A stretch of DNA of 64,000 nt, taken from assembly GCA_029339505.1 (NCBI GenBank), contig JAQISU010000163.1, forward strand, positions 3,364,001 through 3,428,000, in the 5' to 3' direction. The number at the start of each line of letters is the position of its first letter. The first letter of the stretch is position 1. Source of the DNA: Unio delphinus. Lineage: Eukaryota > Mollusca > Bivalvia > Unionida > Unionidae. Positions 8,050-16,529 of the stretch are shown one piece after another. The notes under the pieces were generated by a model. That model was not told the origin of the DNA. It worked only from the letters and a program-made list of their open reading frames with translations, and made no database searches. The position numbers and the translations under genes are program-made.

Positions 8050-9066
8050 TCAGTCACTATGATACCCATTTGCTAACTCGTCAATGAAATCTCGATATGT
8101 TTTGATATCCATGATACCACCCTGAAATAATCGTCTACAGATATCAGCTGCTTCATTAATTATTTCCGGTGAGTTATTTCCAGCTCGGAAACCTCCTACA
8201 AGAACTTCTAATCGTGATATATCATTGATAACACTACCAGGACATGTCGTGGTAGAGTCAAAGACATCCTTTGGATTTCCAATCGAATATCCTTTTCCGC
8301 TTGTTTCCTCAGTTGTACCAGTTGCGCCCTCACTATCATCAAGTAATTTCCTTTGTTGGCCTCGACTTTGTTGTTTTTGTATACCATAGCTATCAACTCC
8401 TACTTTAAAAGATCTATACTCAACTGTATCCTTTTTCAAATTACCAGTAATCCCCTTATTCGTTTTATATAACCAATCTACCCAGTCGTCTCGTTTAATT
8501 CTACTGTCTTTATACTCGTCTTTTAAAAACTCTTCCCTTGAATAATATTTTTGGGCAGCGAAAACGCCAAAATCTGCATAATCGTTGGTTTTTATTAATT
8601 TAGGTCGTTTGATTTCTGTTATAGCTCCTTCGGTGAATTTGTCTATAAAGGGGATACCTTTTGGGGTGACGACATCAACAGGTTGTGGTTCAGGCGCAGA
8701 ATCATCAATATCAGCTAATTGTTCATACTCGCGCTGAGTTTTTATATCACTGGATAACTGTTGTATCCCTGCGCGTGTTTGTCCGGTCTCTGCTGCTATC
8801 TTTTCAAGCGTATCAAGCAGCGGCGCCTTCTTTACTCGTTCTCGCTCAGGAATATCTCCGTATATCGCTGCTTCAGTTAACTTTTTCACATCTTTGGTCG
8901 CACTTGTTATCGGAGTAAACAATTGTTCACTTGACACAGAAAAGTCAGTCTGCGCTTGTTGTCGTTGTTGCAGTTTATTCCGTACAGAGTCACGAATTGG
9001 TACAAATCTCTTAATTGCGTCCAGTCGTTCACGAGCCAATCGGGTTGTTAATGCTTCATTGACCAT
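8050..9066 (-). CDS. fast-evolving Polinton protein with conserved RLEVLVGGFRAGN tail
   Basis: 338 aa. The first ~38 residues (MVNEALTTRLARERLDAI..RFVPIRDSVRNKLQQRQ) and the last ~65 (CPGSVINDISRLEVLVGGFRAGNNSPEIINEAADICRRLFQGGI..) match element B almost exactly, while the ~230 residues between them are only distantly similar. The C-terminal block is a helical module I associate with an otherwise uncharacterised Polinton ORF. The central region is charged and probably helical. Function is unknown; the position among virion genes and the LVGG|F match to the adenain consensus suggest a processed virion or scaffold protein (inference). It is intact here; the element B copy is frameshifted. Confidence 0.55.
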   Translation of the reverse strand: MVNEALTTRLARERLDAIKRFVPIRDSVRNKLQQRQQAQTDFSVSSEQLFTPITSATKDVKKLTEAAIYGDIPERERVKKAPLLDTLEKIAAETGQTRAGIQQLSSDIKTQREYEQLADIDDSAPEPQPVDVVTPKGIPFIDKFTEGAITEIKRPKLIKTNDYADFGVFAAQKYYSREEFLKDEYKDSRIKRDDWVDWLYKTNKGITGNLKKDTVEYRSFKVGVDSYGIQKQQSRGQQRKLLDDSEGATGTTEETSGKGYSIGNPKDVFDSTTTCPGSVINDISRLEVLVGGFRAGNNSPEIINEAADICRRLFQGGIMDIKTYRDFIDELANGYHSD

Positions 9067-9114
9067 TATTTAAAATCAGAAACAATTTTTCAATTGCAAA
9101 ACAATTTTTCAATC
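9067..9114 (-). promoter_or_regulatory. duplicated upstream motif before the 338-aa gene
   Basis: Two tandem copies of ATTG(A/C)AAAA..TTGTTT, the inner one continuing to CTGATTTTAAATAATG at the start codon. The same arrangement occurs at 48614-48660 in element B. Confidence 0.45.
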
Positions 9115-9150
9115 CGACCTAACACCATCGATTTTTGACATCCCTTGAGG

Positions 9151-9270
9151 GTCGGCTAAAAAAAAATGATTAATAGTCGGTCAATCAAATAATGATAAAT
9201 GGTCGGTCAATCAAATAATGATAAATGGTCGGTCAATCAAATAATGATCAATAGTCGGTCAATCAAAATT
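9151..9270. repeat. 26-bp tandem repeat array (GTCGGTCAATCAAATAATGA..)
   Basis: Four to five units spaced 26 bp, lying between the 133-aa and 338-aa genes. Element B has only about three units at 48482-48576. This is the longest non-coding stretch within the structural cluster. It could be a regulatory or replication repeat; copy number is variable. Confidence 0.8.
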
Positions 9271-9664
9271 GTTCATTTTCTTGAATTAACGCCCGTAGGT
9301 TTCTAACTTTAGAATTAACCTCCTTTTTCAATTCGTATTCGTACCCCAATTCTTTTCGTATTCGTTCTACGATGGTATACAACGGAGCGAACACACTTAC
9401 GTCACTGGAAAATGCGAGAGAGTCCTTAATAGAATTCTGAATTCTTTTGATGAGCGCATACTTCTTTGGTAGCATATATTTATTGTTGTTAACTCCGTAT
9501 TCTATATCCTGAAAATCAGACATGATTTGATCAGGATTTAACCCATCTGATAGTTCAATATCCCAACTTTTCAATTTTGAAATCTCGGATAAAATGCTAT
9601 TCATGTTTTCAGAATTCATTATTCTATAACAATTATATATTTCTAAATGAAAAATATGACGCAT
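9263..9664 (-). CDS. 133-aa unknown protein, coupled to the homing nuclease gene
   Basis: The ATG overlaps the stop of the upstream HNH gene (TGATG). A later ATG (MNSENMNSI..) would give 118 aa and lacks the odd aromatic N-terminus, so the true start is uncertain. The protein is helical and charged, with ..YALIKRIQNSIKDSLAF.. and ..RIRKELGYEYELKKEVNSKVRNLRALI. I recognise no family. It is almost unchanged in element B (one conservative block near residue 10 and E/K at the tail), unlike the virion genes, so it may belong to the replication or regulation group. Confidence 0.5.
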   Translation of the reverse strand: MRHIFHLEIYNCYRIMNSENMNSILSEISKLKSWDIELSDGLNPDQIMSDFQDIEYGVNNNKYMLPKKYALIKRIQNSIKDSLAFSSDVSVFAPLYTIVERIRKELGYEYELKKEVNSKVRNLRALIQENEQF

Positions 9665-10155
9665 TAGACATAACTAAATTGAATTTTTTGTCCCGTCCTT
9701 TTTGAAATAGCCGATCGACAAACCCCCTCTGCAACGAATCGTACTGAGGCTCTACAAATATTGAAATACTTGCCGGCTTCATATATTGATTTAAATATTT
9801 TTTCTTCGTTAGTTGTTGTATTCAAAGATTTTACTGGTTTCACTTTTTTTGAACAAATGCAAGTCCTTCCTCGTTTGGAATTCTCACTCTGTGTGATTGC
9901 TTGCAGATTTGATAAAGAATTGTTCCTTGGATTAGAATCCTTGTGATCGATAACAAAACCATTTTTGATCAATCCATTGAAACATTCAAATACGAAACGA
10001 TGATTGTAATATTTCTTCTTTCCAACAGTAAAGAACAAATACCCCATACCATTATCCCACCCAACTGGGTTCTTCAGTCTACAGTGTCTTACAACACCAT
10101 CACTGGATGCTTCATAATTTGTACTCACTGGGTGTGGTCTGAATTCCTGGTTCAT
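9664..10155 (-). CDS. free-standing homing-type HNH endonuclease (NUMOD-HNH-NUMOD1)
   Basis: 163 aa. Order: an N-terminal NUMOD4-like strand (STNYEASSDGVVRHCR), a central HNH_3-type core (YNHRFVFECFNGL.., VIDHKDSNPRNNSLSNLQ) and a C-terminal IENR1/NUMOD1-like DNA-binding module (IYEAGKYFNICRASVRFVAEG). Such proteins cut DNA and usually promote their own spread or that of an intron; here the gene is neither in an intron nor inside another gene, and leads the leftward cluster. The catalytic-type His of the VIDHKD motif is present here but is Asn in element B. It is divergent from the polymerase gene, with 96 bp between the two ATGs. Confidence 0.8.
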   Translation of the reverse strand: MNQEFRPHPVSTNYEASSDGVVRHCRLKNPVGWDNGMGYLFFTVGKKKYYNHRFVFECFNGLIKNGFVIDHKDSNPRNNSLSNLQAITQSENSKRGRTCICSKKVKPVKSLNTTTNEEKIFKSIYEAGKYFNICRASVRFVAEGVCRSAISKRTGQKIQFSYV

Positions 10156-10251
10156 TAGTATACTATACTATTTGTCTAATTCATTGACTGATCCATTGCA
10201 GTGATTCATTATACATAAACCTTTCATTTAGACACTTGTTTTTAGTATAGC
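10156..10251. promoter_or_regulatory. divergent promoter region between HNH nuclease and polymerase genes
   Basis: A 96-bp AT-rich spacer. Both start codons are preceded by the same short motif in opposite orientation (TAGTATA), giving a loose dyad (AGTATACTATACTA near 10157 and TTTTTAGTATAGCATG at the polymerase start). It is conserved in element B (47499-47594). No other spacer could serve both units. Confidence 0.5.
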
Positions 10252-10670
10252 ATGAAGGAGTTCAAGAGATTGCCTTCGAAAAATGCTGAATTCAATGCTG
10301 ATAAGGAGTTTAAGAGATTATTAAAAATCAATCCTAGATTTAATCTCGATAGACCCAAAAAACGTCCAAGAGACGGAAACATGAAAGAGTTTAAGAGATT
10401 ATTAAAAATCAATCCTAGATTTAATCTCGATAAACCCAAAAAACGTAACAAACGTCCAAGAGACGGAAACATGAAAGAGTTTAAGAGATTATTGAAAATC
10501 AATCCTAGATTTAATCTCGATAAACCAAAAAGACGTAACAAACGTCCAATAGACGGAAACATGAAAGAGTTTAAGAGATTATTGAAAATTAGTCCTAGAT
10601 TTAATCTCGATAAACCAAAAAAAACGTCCAAGAGATTACCCTGGAAAGATGCTCAATTCAATCTCGATAT
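10252..10670 (+). repeat. coding minisatellite in the polymerase N-terminus (element A)
   Basis: About four ~90-bp units encoding KEFKRLLKINPRFNLDKPK plus a basic linker, flanked by degenerate half-units. Element B has at least one more unit and a partial one (47498-46950). Confidence 0.85.
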
Positions 10671-12872
10671 AGTTTCTAATACACCAAAGAATACAATTCT
10701 TGATAAAGCCATGATTAGTAAAATCAGAGACTGTTTTAATGAATTCAAGCGTGATGGAGCATCTTATTGTTGGTCAACATTTCGAATTGATGGTGTTGTT
10801 GATGCTACCATGACTGATGAAAAAGCAGCAGTGATAATTTCACGTGTTGGGGAAAAACGGCATTTTTTCCGAATCAAATTCATTATCGAAGTCGATGGCA
10901 AATGGATTATTAAGGATAAATTTGAACCAATCCTCAAGAATAAAAAAGCTGTCATTGTGAGTAGAGATTCCAAACCAGGGATTCTAACCGGCATTGATAA
11001 ACCATACTACGAAAGATCTTATCCCGTAACAGCAATGGTTTATGGGATATATCCGTTAAATGATAAACCCGATATCGCAAAACTAGCTCCTATGAAATAT
11101 TCGTCAGGGCTTAATTGTGTAGCAGAACGAATAATAGAACACTTCACAAATGCATCCCGAGGAAATAAACTAACTGATCTGCGACGTAGGAAAATAACCG
11201 AGTGGGAACTGACAGTGAAACAGCATGGTGCAAAGATTTCTGATATAGCTAAATTAGAAACATCATTACGATTCCCAATAACCGTTATGACGATAACCGG
11301 AGAGGTTTTATACGAACCGAAATATAACAAAAATGGAGCACCAATACAGATTATTGATCATAACAAACACGCGTGGACACCTGCGGTAACAATATTTCCA
11401 CGAGAACGAACCGTGAAATATATCCCTAAGGAGTTCGTCGGGGATGTTTTCTATGAAGAGAAATTATTTGATGCTATTCATGCGTTGTGTAAGGATGATC
11501 CTGTGTCAGTGTGGTTACTTAGAAGTGATGAAGAATTCGATCAATTTGTAAAACCAAATGGTGAATTATATCGCGTTGAAGAATTAGATAACAGAATGAG
11601 AAAAATCGCTAGTGATTTTTCACCGGAGAATTCCCATGAAAAACTACTCACGGATAGTTTTACTATTCCATCAGTGGTAGCTCACTTCGCAAGAAAAAAA
11701 AACTCATGGCGTCCAACACGAAGTGATTTTCTCGAGGATGTTAAATTGAGTTGCGTCGAATTTGGTCATGGAGGACTGTGGAATACGAAATACTCATGTG
11801 ATGGTATGATTTCAATTGATATATCCGCGTGTTATCCCGGAAGTTTTCTCGGGTATGGGGAATGCGCTGAGTACTTCAAACGATTTGGACACCCCACGCA
11901 TGAAATGACTCGTGTTGCGATTAATGGACCATTGCCTGATTTTGATTGAACCGGATTCGCTCGTGTGATATTATTTGAATTAGCTACAGGGTTACATCCG
12001 TGTAGTTATGTTTGGCTCGGTAGACACCTATCTGAAAAACACTGGATGCCAATAGTGCTATTGAGATATATGATTGATTGTGGTATGCTAATATCGTTGA
12101 TTGTTTCCGAGGCTATTATATGCTATCGAGCTCAGAAAGAAGTTTTGGCTACCACAACCCGATCTAGATAGAATAATCAACGAACTACGAAAACAGTTTC
12201 CAGATTTCAGTGAAGAAGAAATCATAAATTGGTCTAAGAAGTTATTTGAAATTAAAAAAGAACAAGCAAAAGATCTCGGAAGAAGAATAATCGGTAAATT
12301 TACCCAGGGTGGACGATACGATAACGCAAAATACTCTTCGCGGTTGATCATAGATGTCGCTGAATACGATTTTATTGTAGCGGATATAATGAAACAGGGA
12401 AAACTTGTATCCCGTAAGGATGCTTTTCTATCCAATGGTGAGAAATTAGGTACGGTTGTTACCTACTGTGATGGATATAATTCCCAGTACACACATTTGA
12501 GAAGTTCAATGCTAGCCTATGCTTCTATTAATCTATTTTCGATGATAAATAGATTTCCTAATACCGCGGTTAGAGTGGCCACTGATTCGATGTATATACA
12601 CAATAAGTACAAATCAGCTGTAGTGGCATTCACAGATCCCGAAGAAAATTGGGGGCGTTGGCGATTTAAAAAGGAGATGCTACATGAGTATTGTGAATCC
12701 GCAGACGTTGCCATGGATGATAAATATCTTTGTAGTAACCGTATTGAAATTCAATCAGAATTTTCTAATGCACCACCGGTATCTGATCCAGTATGTAGAT
12801 ACAAGACAGTTTATTTAAACGGTTGTGGTGGGTCAGGAAAGACAACTCGTGCAATTGAATTATTTCGTCGTG

Positions 12873-12888
12873 GAAACGCTAGCGTTTC
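12873..12888. promoter_or_regulatory. perfect 16-bp palindrome GAAACGCTAGCGTTTC in the helicase region
   Basis: Perfect dyad inside coding sequence (reads as ..NASVS..). The same 16-mer is in the integrase gene (14309) and at the homologous places in element B. It is a candidate binding site for a dimeric DNA-binding protein; role unknown. Confidence 0.5.
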
Positions 12889-14058
12889 TAACATGATTGT
12901 GCTAACACCGACTCACAGACTCGCCAGAGAGATGATACAACGAGGGGTAAATGCTTGCACTTATCACAGTTTTTTTCGATGGAAAGGTGACAAATGGACT
13001 CCTGATCGAATGGGTGATAAATTCATTCCTGAAATCATAATCTGGGATGAAATATGCACAGTGTCATTAGATGTATTAAAAACATTTCTTGAGTGGTTGT
13101 TAAACAAAAACACAAAAGTCGTCATGTGCGGGGATCACGGCCAACCACCACCATTTGTCGGTGCATCTCCACATGAATGGCTAAAGGGTTTTGTAGACTA
13201 CTATGAAGAAATCACCACTGATTATAGATCACTTGATGAACGATTACGCGAGTTCAAAGCGCTAATTAGATTACAACCGGATAGAATCCAATGCGAAATA
13301 GCGCGTGAAGTGATTTCAGAAACCCCAATGAATGATTTCTGGGAAGCGTGAAGACCAAACGATTTGATCATTGCAAGTAGAAAAATAGTCAGGGATACAC
13401 TTCAGATGAAGTTATTTGAATTGCATAAAGAAAAATTTGCAACGCTTCCAGTACCCCTTTGTTATAGGCCATCGGATACACGAAAACAGAATATTGAAGT
13501 TGATATTCCAGGACAGAATGAAAAACAAATTTTGGTATTAAATGATATTGTGCTGGTTGATATCCATGTCGTTGAAGATGCATTGCGTGCTAATAAATCC
13601 CCGTGGACGTTAGGATACGCAGCAACAATACATTCTTCACAGGGATTGACTATATCGGATACAATTGTTTGGATGGTGGATAATCACATCGAATGGTCGA
13701 ATTTAGTCTATCTCGCAGTATCCAGAGTACGAAACATAAATCAACTTCGAAGAGTTGTTTTCGATGATAATGACACAACAATAAGTGATATTGATGTTAG
13801 CATCATTAATAAAAAACTCTCCGGTTACAAACAACAGGACAAAAAAAAAACAACGAGAATTTGATATTGATGCTGAACTAATAATCACTTTGAAGAAACA
13901 ACAGAATAATCACTGCGCGAGTTGCAATTGTATAATGCGTTGGCAGTATTCGGATAAGGATCCTCGCCAATTTACCGTAGACAGAAAAAATAACAATCTC
14001 GGTCATGTCAGAAATAATGTGATGTTGACTTGTCTTGAGTGCAATAGACGCAACGGCG

Positions 14059-15021
14059 CTAGTTAAGACCATGCGGTGGCAATTGAGTATCCTCGGGAAT
14101 CACTTGTAGTTGTTGTCGAGTAAAACCCCGCTGAGGGGCAGTTGAATCCAGTTTATAGACTGGAGGTCTATCAGTTGATCGTGTTATACTAGATATCTTA
14201 TGCGTAGTGACGCTCCAAATAGGATCAGTAGCCCTTTTTCTACCCCCTTCAAGCTCTCCTGGTTCGTATAAGTACCTCACAATGACACTACTACCAAGAA
14301 TTGGTTGGGAAACGCTAGCGTTTCTAGGGAAATCTTTTTGTGGTTGTACGGGTATTGACTTCTTTTTAATCGCGTTGATAGGTTTCATGTTGATTGTTCT
14401 AGTAATCTCGTTATTCAGTGCAGTAATCACAGATGGTAATCTTTTAACCCATTCACTGGATCGCTTTTCTTGAATGAATTCTTTTGCGTATTGATATCCA
14501 AATAACCGCTCGGCAATCGTCCGATTAAATCGTTCTACAATGGCCTGATCGCGATGTAGCGCAGTATGCCCTCGTCGTATGGTGACATTATGATGTTTCA
14601 TTGTAGATAACACTGCACCCTGAAATTCCTTGCCAGGATCAACCTGCAATAGATTTGGCCAGTGCAGAGGACCTCGTCGATAAATCCTTTCAAATGCAGA
14701 AGCGACTTCAGTGGCTGATTTTGTTTTTAACGGTTCTGCTTCTTTGTATCGACTTGCAATATCAACTACGGTTAACGCATATTTGTAACCACGATCATGT
14801 GGCAGAAATAATATATCAGCCTGATGAACTTCATTAGGAGCGGTCACATCAAAATGCGAGAATTGAATTTGTTTAGGCGGTAGTAGATAAATTTGCCATA
14901 GTGCCTGTTTGGATAACCAATTAGCCGCAGTGGTTTTTTTCACTTTTGCAGCACTAGCGAGTTTATTGATTGCAGCGTTACCACTCCAGTATCCCCTCGG
15001 AGAATAATAAATTGATTCCAT
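14059..15021 (-). CDS. retroviral-type DDE integrase (Polinton c-integrase)
   Basis: 320 aa from the ATG at 15021. An N-terminal helical domain (YYSPRGYWSGNAAINKLA..WLSKQALWQIYLL) precedes the RNase H-fold core. The acidic residues are Asp in VHQADILFLP, Asp in LLQVDPGKEF and Glu in AIVERFNRT, with 34 residues between the last two by my count. The C-terminus is an SH3/chromo-like domain (YEPGELEGGRKRATDPIWS.., GFTRQQLQVIP). It would catalyse insertion with 6-bp staggered cuts. The frame is intact here, while element B has lost one A and is truncated after the SH3-like start. The gene starts 4 bp after the PLA2-like stop and converges on the polymerase gene end. Confidence 0.93.
   Translation of the reverse strand: MESIYYSPRGYWSGNAAINKLASAAKVKKTTAANWLSKQALWQIYLLPPKQIQFSHFDVTAPNEVHQADILFLPHDRGYKYALTVVDIASRYKEAEPLKTKSATEVASAFERIYRRGPLHWPNLLQVDPGKEFQGAVLSTMKHHNVTIRRGHTALHRDQAIVERFNRTIAERLFGYQYAKEFIQEKRSSEWVKRLPSVITALNNEITRTINMKPINAIKKKSIPVQPQKDFPRNASVSQPILGSSVIVRYLYEPGELEGGRKRATDPIWSVTTHKISSITRSTDRPPVYKLDSTAPQRGFTRQQLQVIPEDTQLPPHGLN
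14309..14324. promoter_or_regulatory. perfect 16-bp palindrome GAAACGCTAGCGTTTC in the integrase gene
   Basis: Second perfect copy in element A, again in coding sequence (NASVS on the minus strand). Homologous copy in element B at 43282-43297. Confidence 0.5.
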
Positions 15022-15025
15022 ATTA

Positions 15026-15409
15026 TTAATTACCAGCACCTAACATCAATTTACTTTTCATAGCCGATTTTATCAAAAATGAAGACAATTTTTCTTTGAA
15101 GGATTTATCAGGAATAGCATTTAACGCATGAATTAATTTCACATCTGCTAGATGCCTGTGTTGCAGATTGCTGCTTTTATAAGCAACATCATGAAGGTGA
15201 CAGGCCTTATCAATGGCGTTTATTGGTTCTTCACCGGGGTTGGGTTGATTTTGATTATTGAGTCTGATATCAAGTCTGGTTCCCGGTCCACAGTAGCTAT
15301 ATCCTGGAAGGTGCTTTTCTCCGGGGTACTTTGCCCATGGGGTTCCAGGGAGCTTTGCCAATTTGGCTGCGATATCACCTCCTCGTTTTTTTTTAAAGGT
15401 TCCTTGGGT
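15026..15409 (-). CDS. parvovirus-type phospholipase A2-like domain, no ATG of its own
   Basis: Open frame of ~127 codons (15409-15026) without an ATG before the domain. It carries the PLA2 calcium-loop motif YCGPGT and the catalytic His-Asp motif ACHLHDVAY, followed by helices (SNLQHRHLADVKLIHALN..). Viral PLA2 domains of this type act on endosomal membranes during entry. The frame overlaps the 3' half of the zinc-ribbon ORF in the frame reached by a -1 shift, and the overlap begins at an A9 run (minus strand, about 15386-15394). Both elements have the same arrangement, so expression by frameshifting or polymerase slippage from the zinc-ribbon start is possible; an inherited break is the alternative. 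Confidence 0.75.
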   Translation of the reverse strand, partial: TQGTFKKKRGGDIAAKLAKLPGTPWAKYPGEKHLPGYSYCGPGTRLDIRLNNQNQPNPGEEPINAIDKACHLHDVAYKSSNLQHRHLADVKLIHALNAIPDKSFKEKLSSFLIKSAMKSKLMLGAGN

Positions 15410-15546
15410 TTAGAAACAAATCTAAATTTCTTTGTACTACATTGTACGCATTTACCAGAAAGCGCTGATCGGTTATTTTTTGTTGTAATCGTCGTCACAT
15501 CATCTGTGCCAGTACGCGTTTTACACTTCACACAATATAGATCCAT
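15220..15546 (-). CDS. zinc-ribbon protein (DUF5679-like), 5' partner of the PLA2-like frame
   Basis: 108 aa. MDLYCVKCKTRT.. and ..GKCVQCSTKKFRF provide two Cys pairs of a zinc ribbon, a small module found in several large DNA viruses and Polintons. After about residue 50 the sequence becomes low-complexity and hydrophilic (SKPKEPLKKN..), exactly where the overlapping PLA2-like frame opens. The natural product may therefore be zinc ribbon plus PLA2 made by a -1 shift, with the 108-aa form as unshifted product (inference). Its ATG is only 5 bp from the first ATG of the divergent ATPase gene. Confidence 0.65.
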   Translation of the reverse strand: MDLYCVKCKTRTGTDDVTTITTKNNRSALSGKCVQCSTKKFRFVSKPKEPLKKNEEVISQPNWQSSLEPHGQSTPEKSTFQDIATVDREPDLISDSIIKINPTPVKNQ

Positions 15547-15551
15547 AATTT

Positions 15552-16223
15552 ATGTATAGAAATATGGATATAATTGATTTTTCAGCGACTAAAACAAGAG
15601 AACCAATTAAGCATCATGCAGCGCTACCAAACTCTATCCGGATGATTATAATCGGGCCATCTGGATCCGGTAAAACGCAATTGTTGCTCAATTTAATAAT
15701 GAGATGGATGAAGTGGGATAAGTTGTATTTAATTGCCCCTAGCGTAGATGATCAACGATATTATGAAGTGTTAAACGATTTTAACGAGAATGCATCAGAA
15801 ATTAAGGGTGAGAACGCCATTGATTTTATAACCGATATCGATGAAGCACCGAGTATTGATGATATTGATGGAGATATTAACAATTTAGTCGTATACGACG
15901 ATATAATGTTGGATAAACAAAAAAATCCTGCTAGAATATTTTCCCGTGGGCGTCACAAAAACACTGACGTGATATATGTCACTCAACGCTACACTCAGGT
16001 TCCAAAAGTCATCAGAGATAACTGCAATATTCTTTCTGTATTCAACGGAGTTGATACTCATACTCTTAGAAATATTTGGCAGACATGGTGTTCTGATATG
16101 GACTTCAATCAATTTCGAGATTTCTTTAGTCATGCTCAGTCAAAACCACACGGATTCGCAACAATAAATCTACATGATCCTCGGACACGATATCGTATCG
16201 GACTTGATCAAATATTCGGTTAA
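15552..16223 (+). CDS. A32/FtsK-HerA-type genome packaging ATPase
   Basis: 223 aa. Walker A GPSGSGKT at about 36-43, Walker B-like LVVYDDI at about 112-118, and a sensor region (TDVIYVTQRYTQVPKVIRDNCN) typical of the Polinton/NCLDV packaging ATPases that pump DNA into the capsid. A second in-frame ATG at 15564 (MDIIDFSATK..) is a plausible alternative start, since 15552 is only 5 bp from the divergent zinc-ribbon ATG. The frame is intact in both elements with only a few substitutions. It lies next to the right TIR, ending about 17 bp before it. Confidence 0.92.
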   Translation: MYRNMDIIDFSATKTREPIKHHAALPNSIRMIIIGPSGSGKTQLLLNLIMRWMKWDKLYLIAPSVDDQRYYEVLNDFNENASEIKGENAIDFITDIDEAPSIDDIDGDINNLVVYDDIMLDKQKNPARIFSRGRHKNTDVIYVTQRYTQVPKVIRDNCNILSVFNGVDTHTLRNIWQTWCSDMDFNQFRDFFSHAQSKPHGFATINLHDPRTRYRIGLDQIFG

Positions 16224-16239
16224 AATCGTAAAAGAATTA

Positions 16240-16491
16240 TTAACCCAGAACTGAAAACTTTAGCAGCAGAGAGGGTGGATGACAACAAGTTGCGACCAAA
16301 ATTGATTAAAAAATCGTTTTCATTTTCTTAGTTAAAATGATTTCGTAGGGAGATTTCAATCAATTTTTTGTCTGAAAACGTTGTAGGGTTCGCCTTTTTT
16401 TTGGTTAAAATAAGATCGTAGGAAGGCTCGTTTTAGGATTTGAATCAAAATTTTGTCTGAAAACGTTGTAGGATTCACCCTCTCTGCTGCT
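16240..16491 (-). repeat. right TIR of element A
   Basis: Inverse of 1774-2024, starting TTAACCC and ending CACCCTCTCTGCTGCT. It contains the internal inverted terminal motif AGCAGCAGAGAGGGTG at 16262-16277. Confidence 0.9.
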
Positions 16492-16496
16492 AGAAC
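16491..16496. repeat. target-site duplication of element A, right copy (TAGAAC)
   Basis: Matches 1768-1773; the first T coincides with the last base of the right TIR. Confidence 0.8.
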
Positions 16497-16529
16497 TGTT
16501 GGTTCGTTTGCATTGGGACATGTGGTGGT

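Larger units (their letters stand above)
10252..14066 (+). pseudogene. PolB-like polymerase / SF1 helicase / HNH fusion gene, broken
   Basis: Homologue of the intact 1319-codon gene of element B (47498-43539). Lesions seen here: Leu TTA to TGA at 11947; one extra base in the T-run near 12143-12146; Trp TGG to TGA at 13349; an in-frame loss of 18 bases near 13763; and A-run length changes near 13810 and 13842 that separate the HNH end from the helicase. The PolB-like, helicase (GCGGSGKT, IIWDEIC, CGDHGQPPP) and HNH (HCASCNC..ECNRRN) segments remain recognisable in pieces. The N-terminal repeat region has fewer units than in element B. With these lesions element A probably cannot replicate itself. 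Confidence 0.85.
1774..16491. mobile_element. Polinton/Maverick element A (~14.7 kb)
   Basis: Bounded by TIRs of about 250 bp beginning AGCAGCAGAGAGGGTG, with a target-site duplication. It carries the hallmark Polinton set: retroviral-type integrase, PolB-like gene, adenain-like protease, packaging ATPase and capsid-type proteins. The structural genes run leftward from 10155 to 2070, the polymerase runs rightward (10252-14066), integrase, PLA2-like and zinc-ribbon ORFs run leftward (15546-14059), and the ATPase runs rightward to the right TIR. Integrase is internal and the ATPase is next to a TIR. Polymerase and penton genes are broken, so this copy looks non-autonomous; integrase, ATPase, protease and capsid frames are open. 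Element B at 41116-55915 is a near-identical inverted copy. Confidence 0.95.

Noticed and set aside
11965..12171. Separate small gene inside the element A polymerase region
   Set aside because: It aligns in frame to the single large gene of element B and is only a piece of the broken copy.
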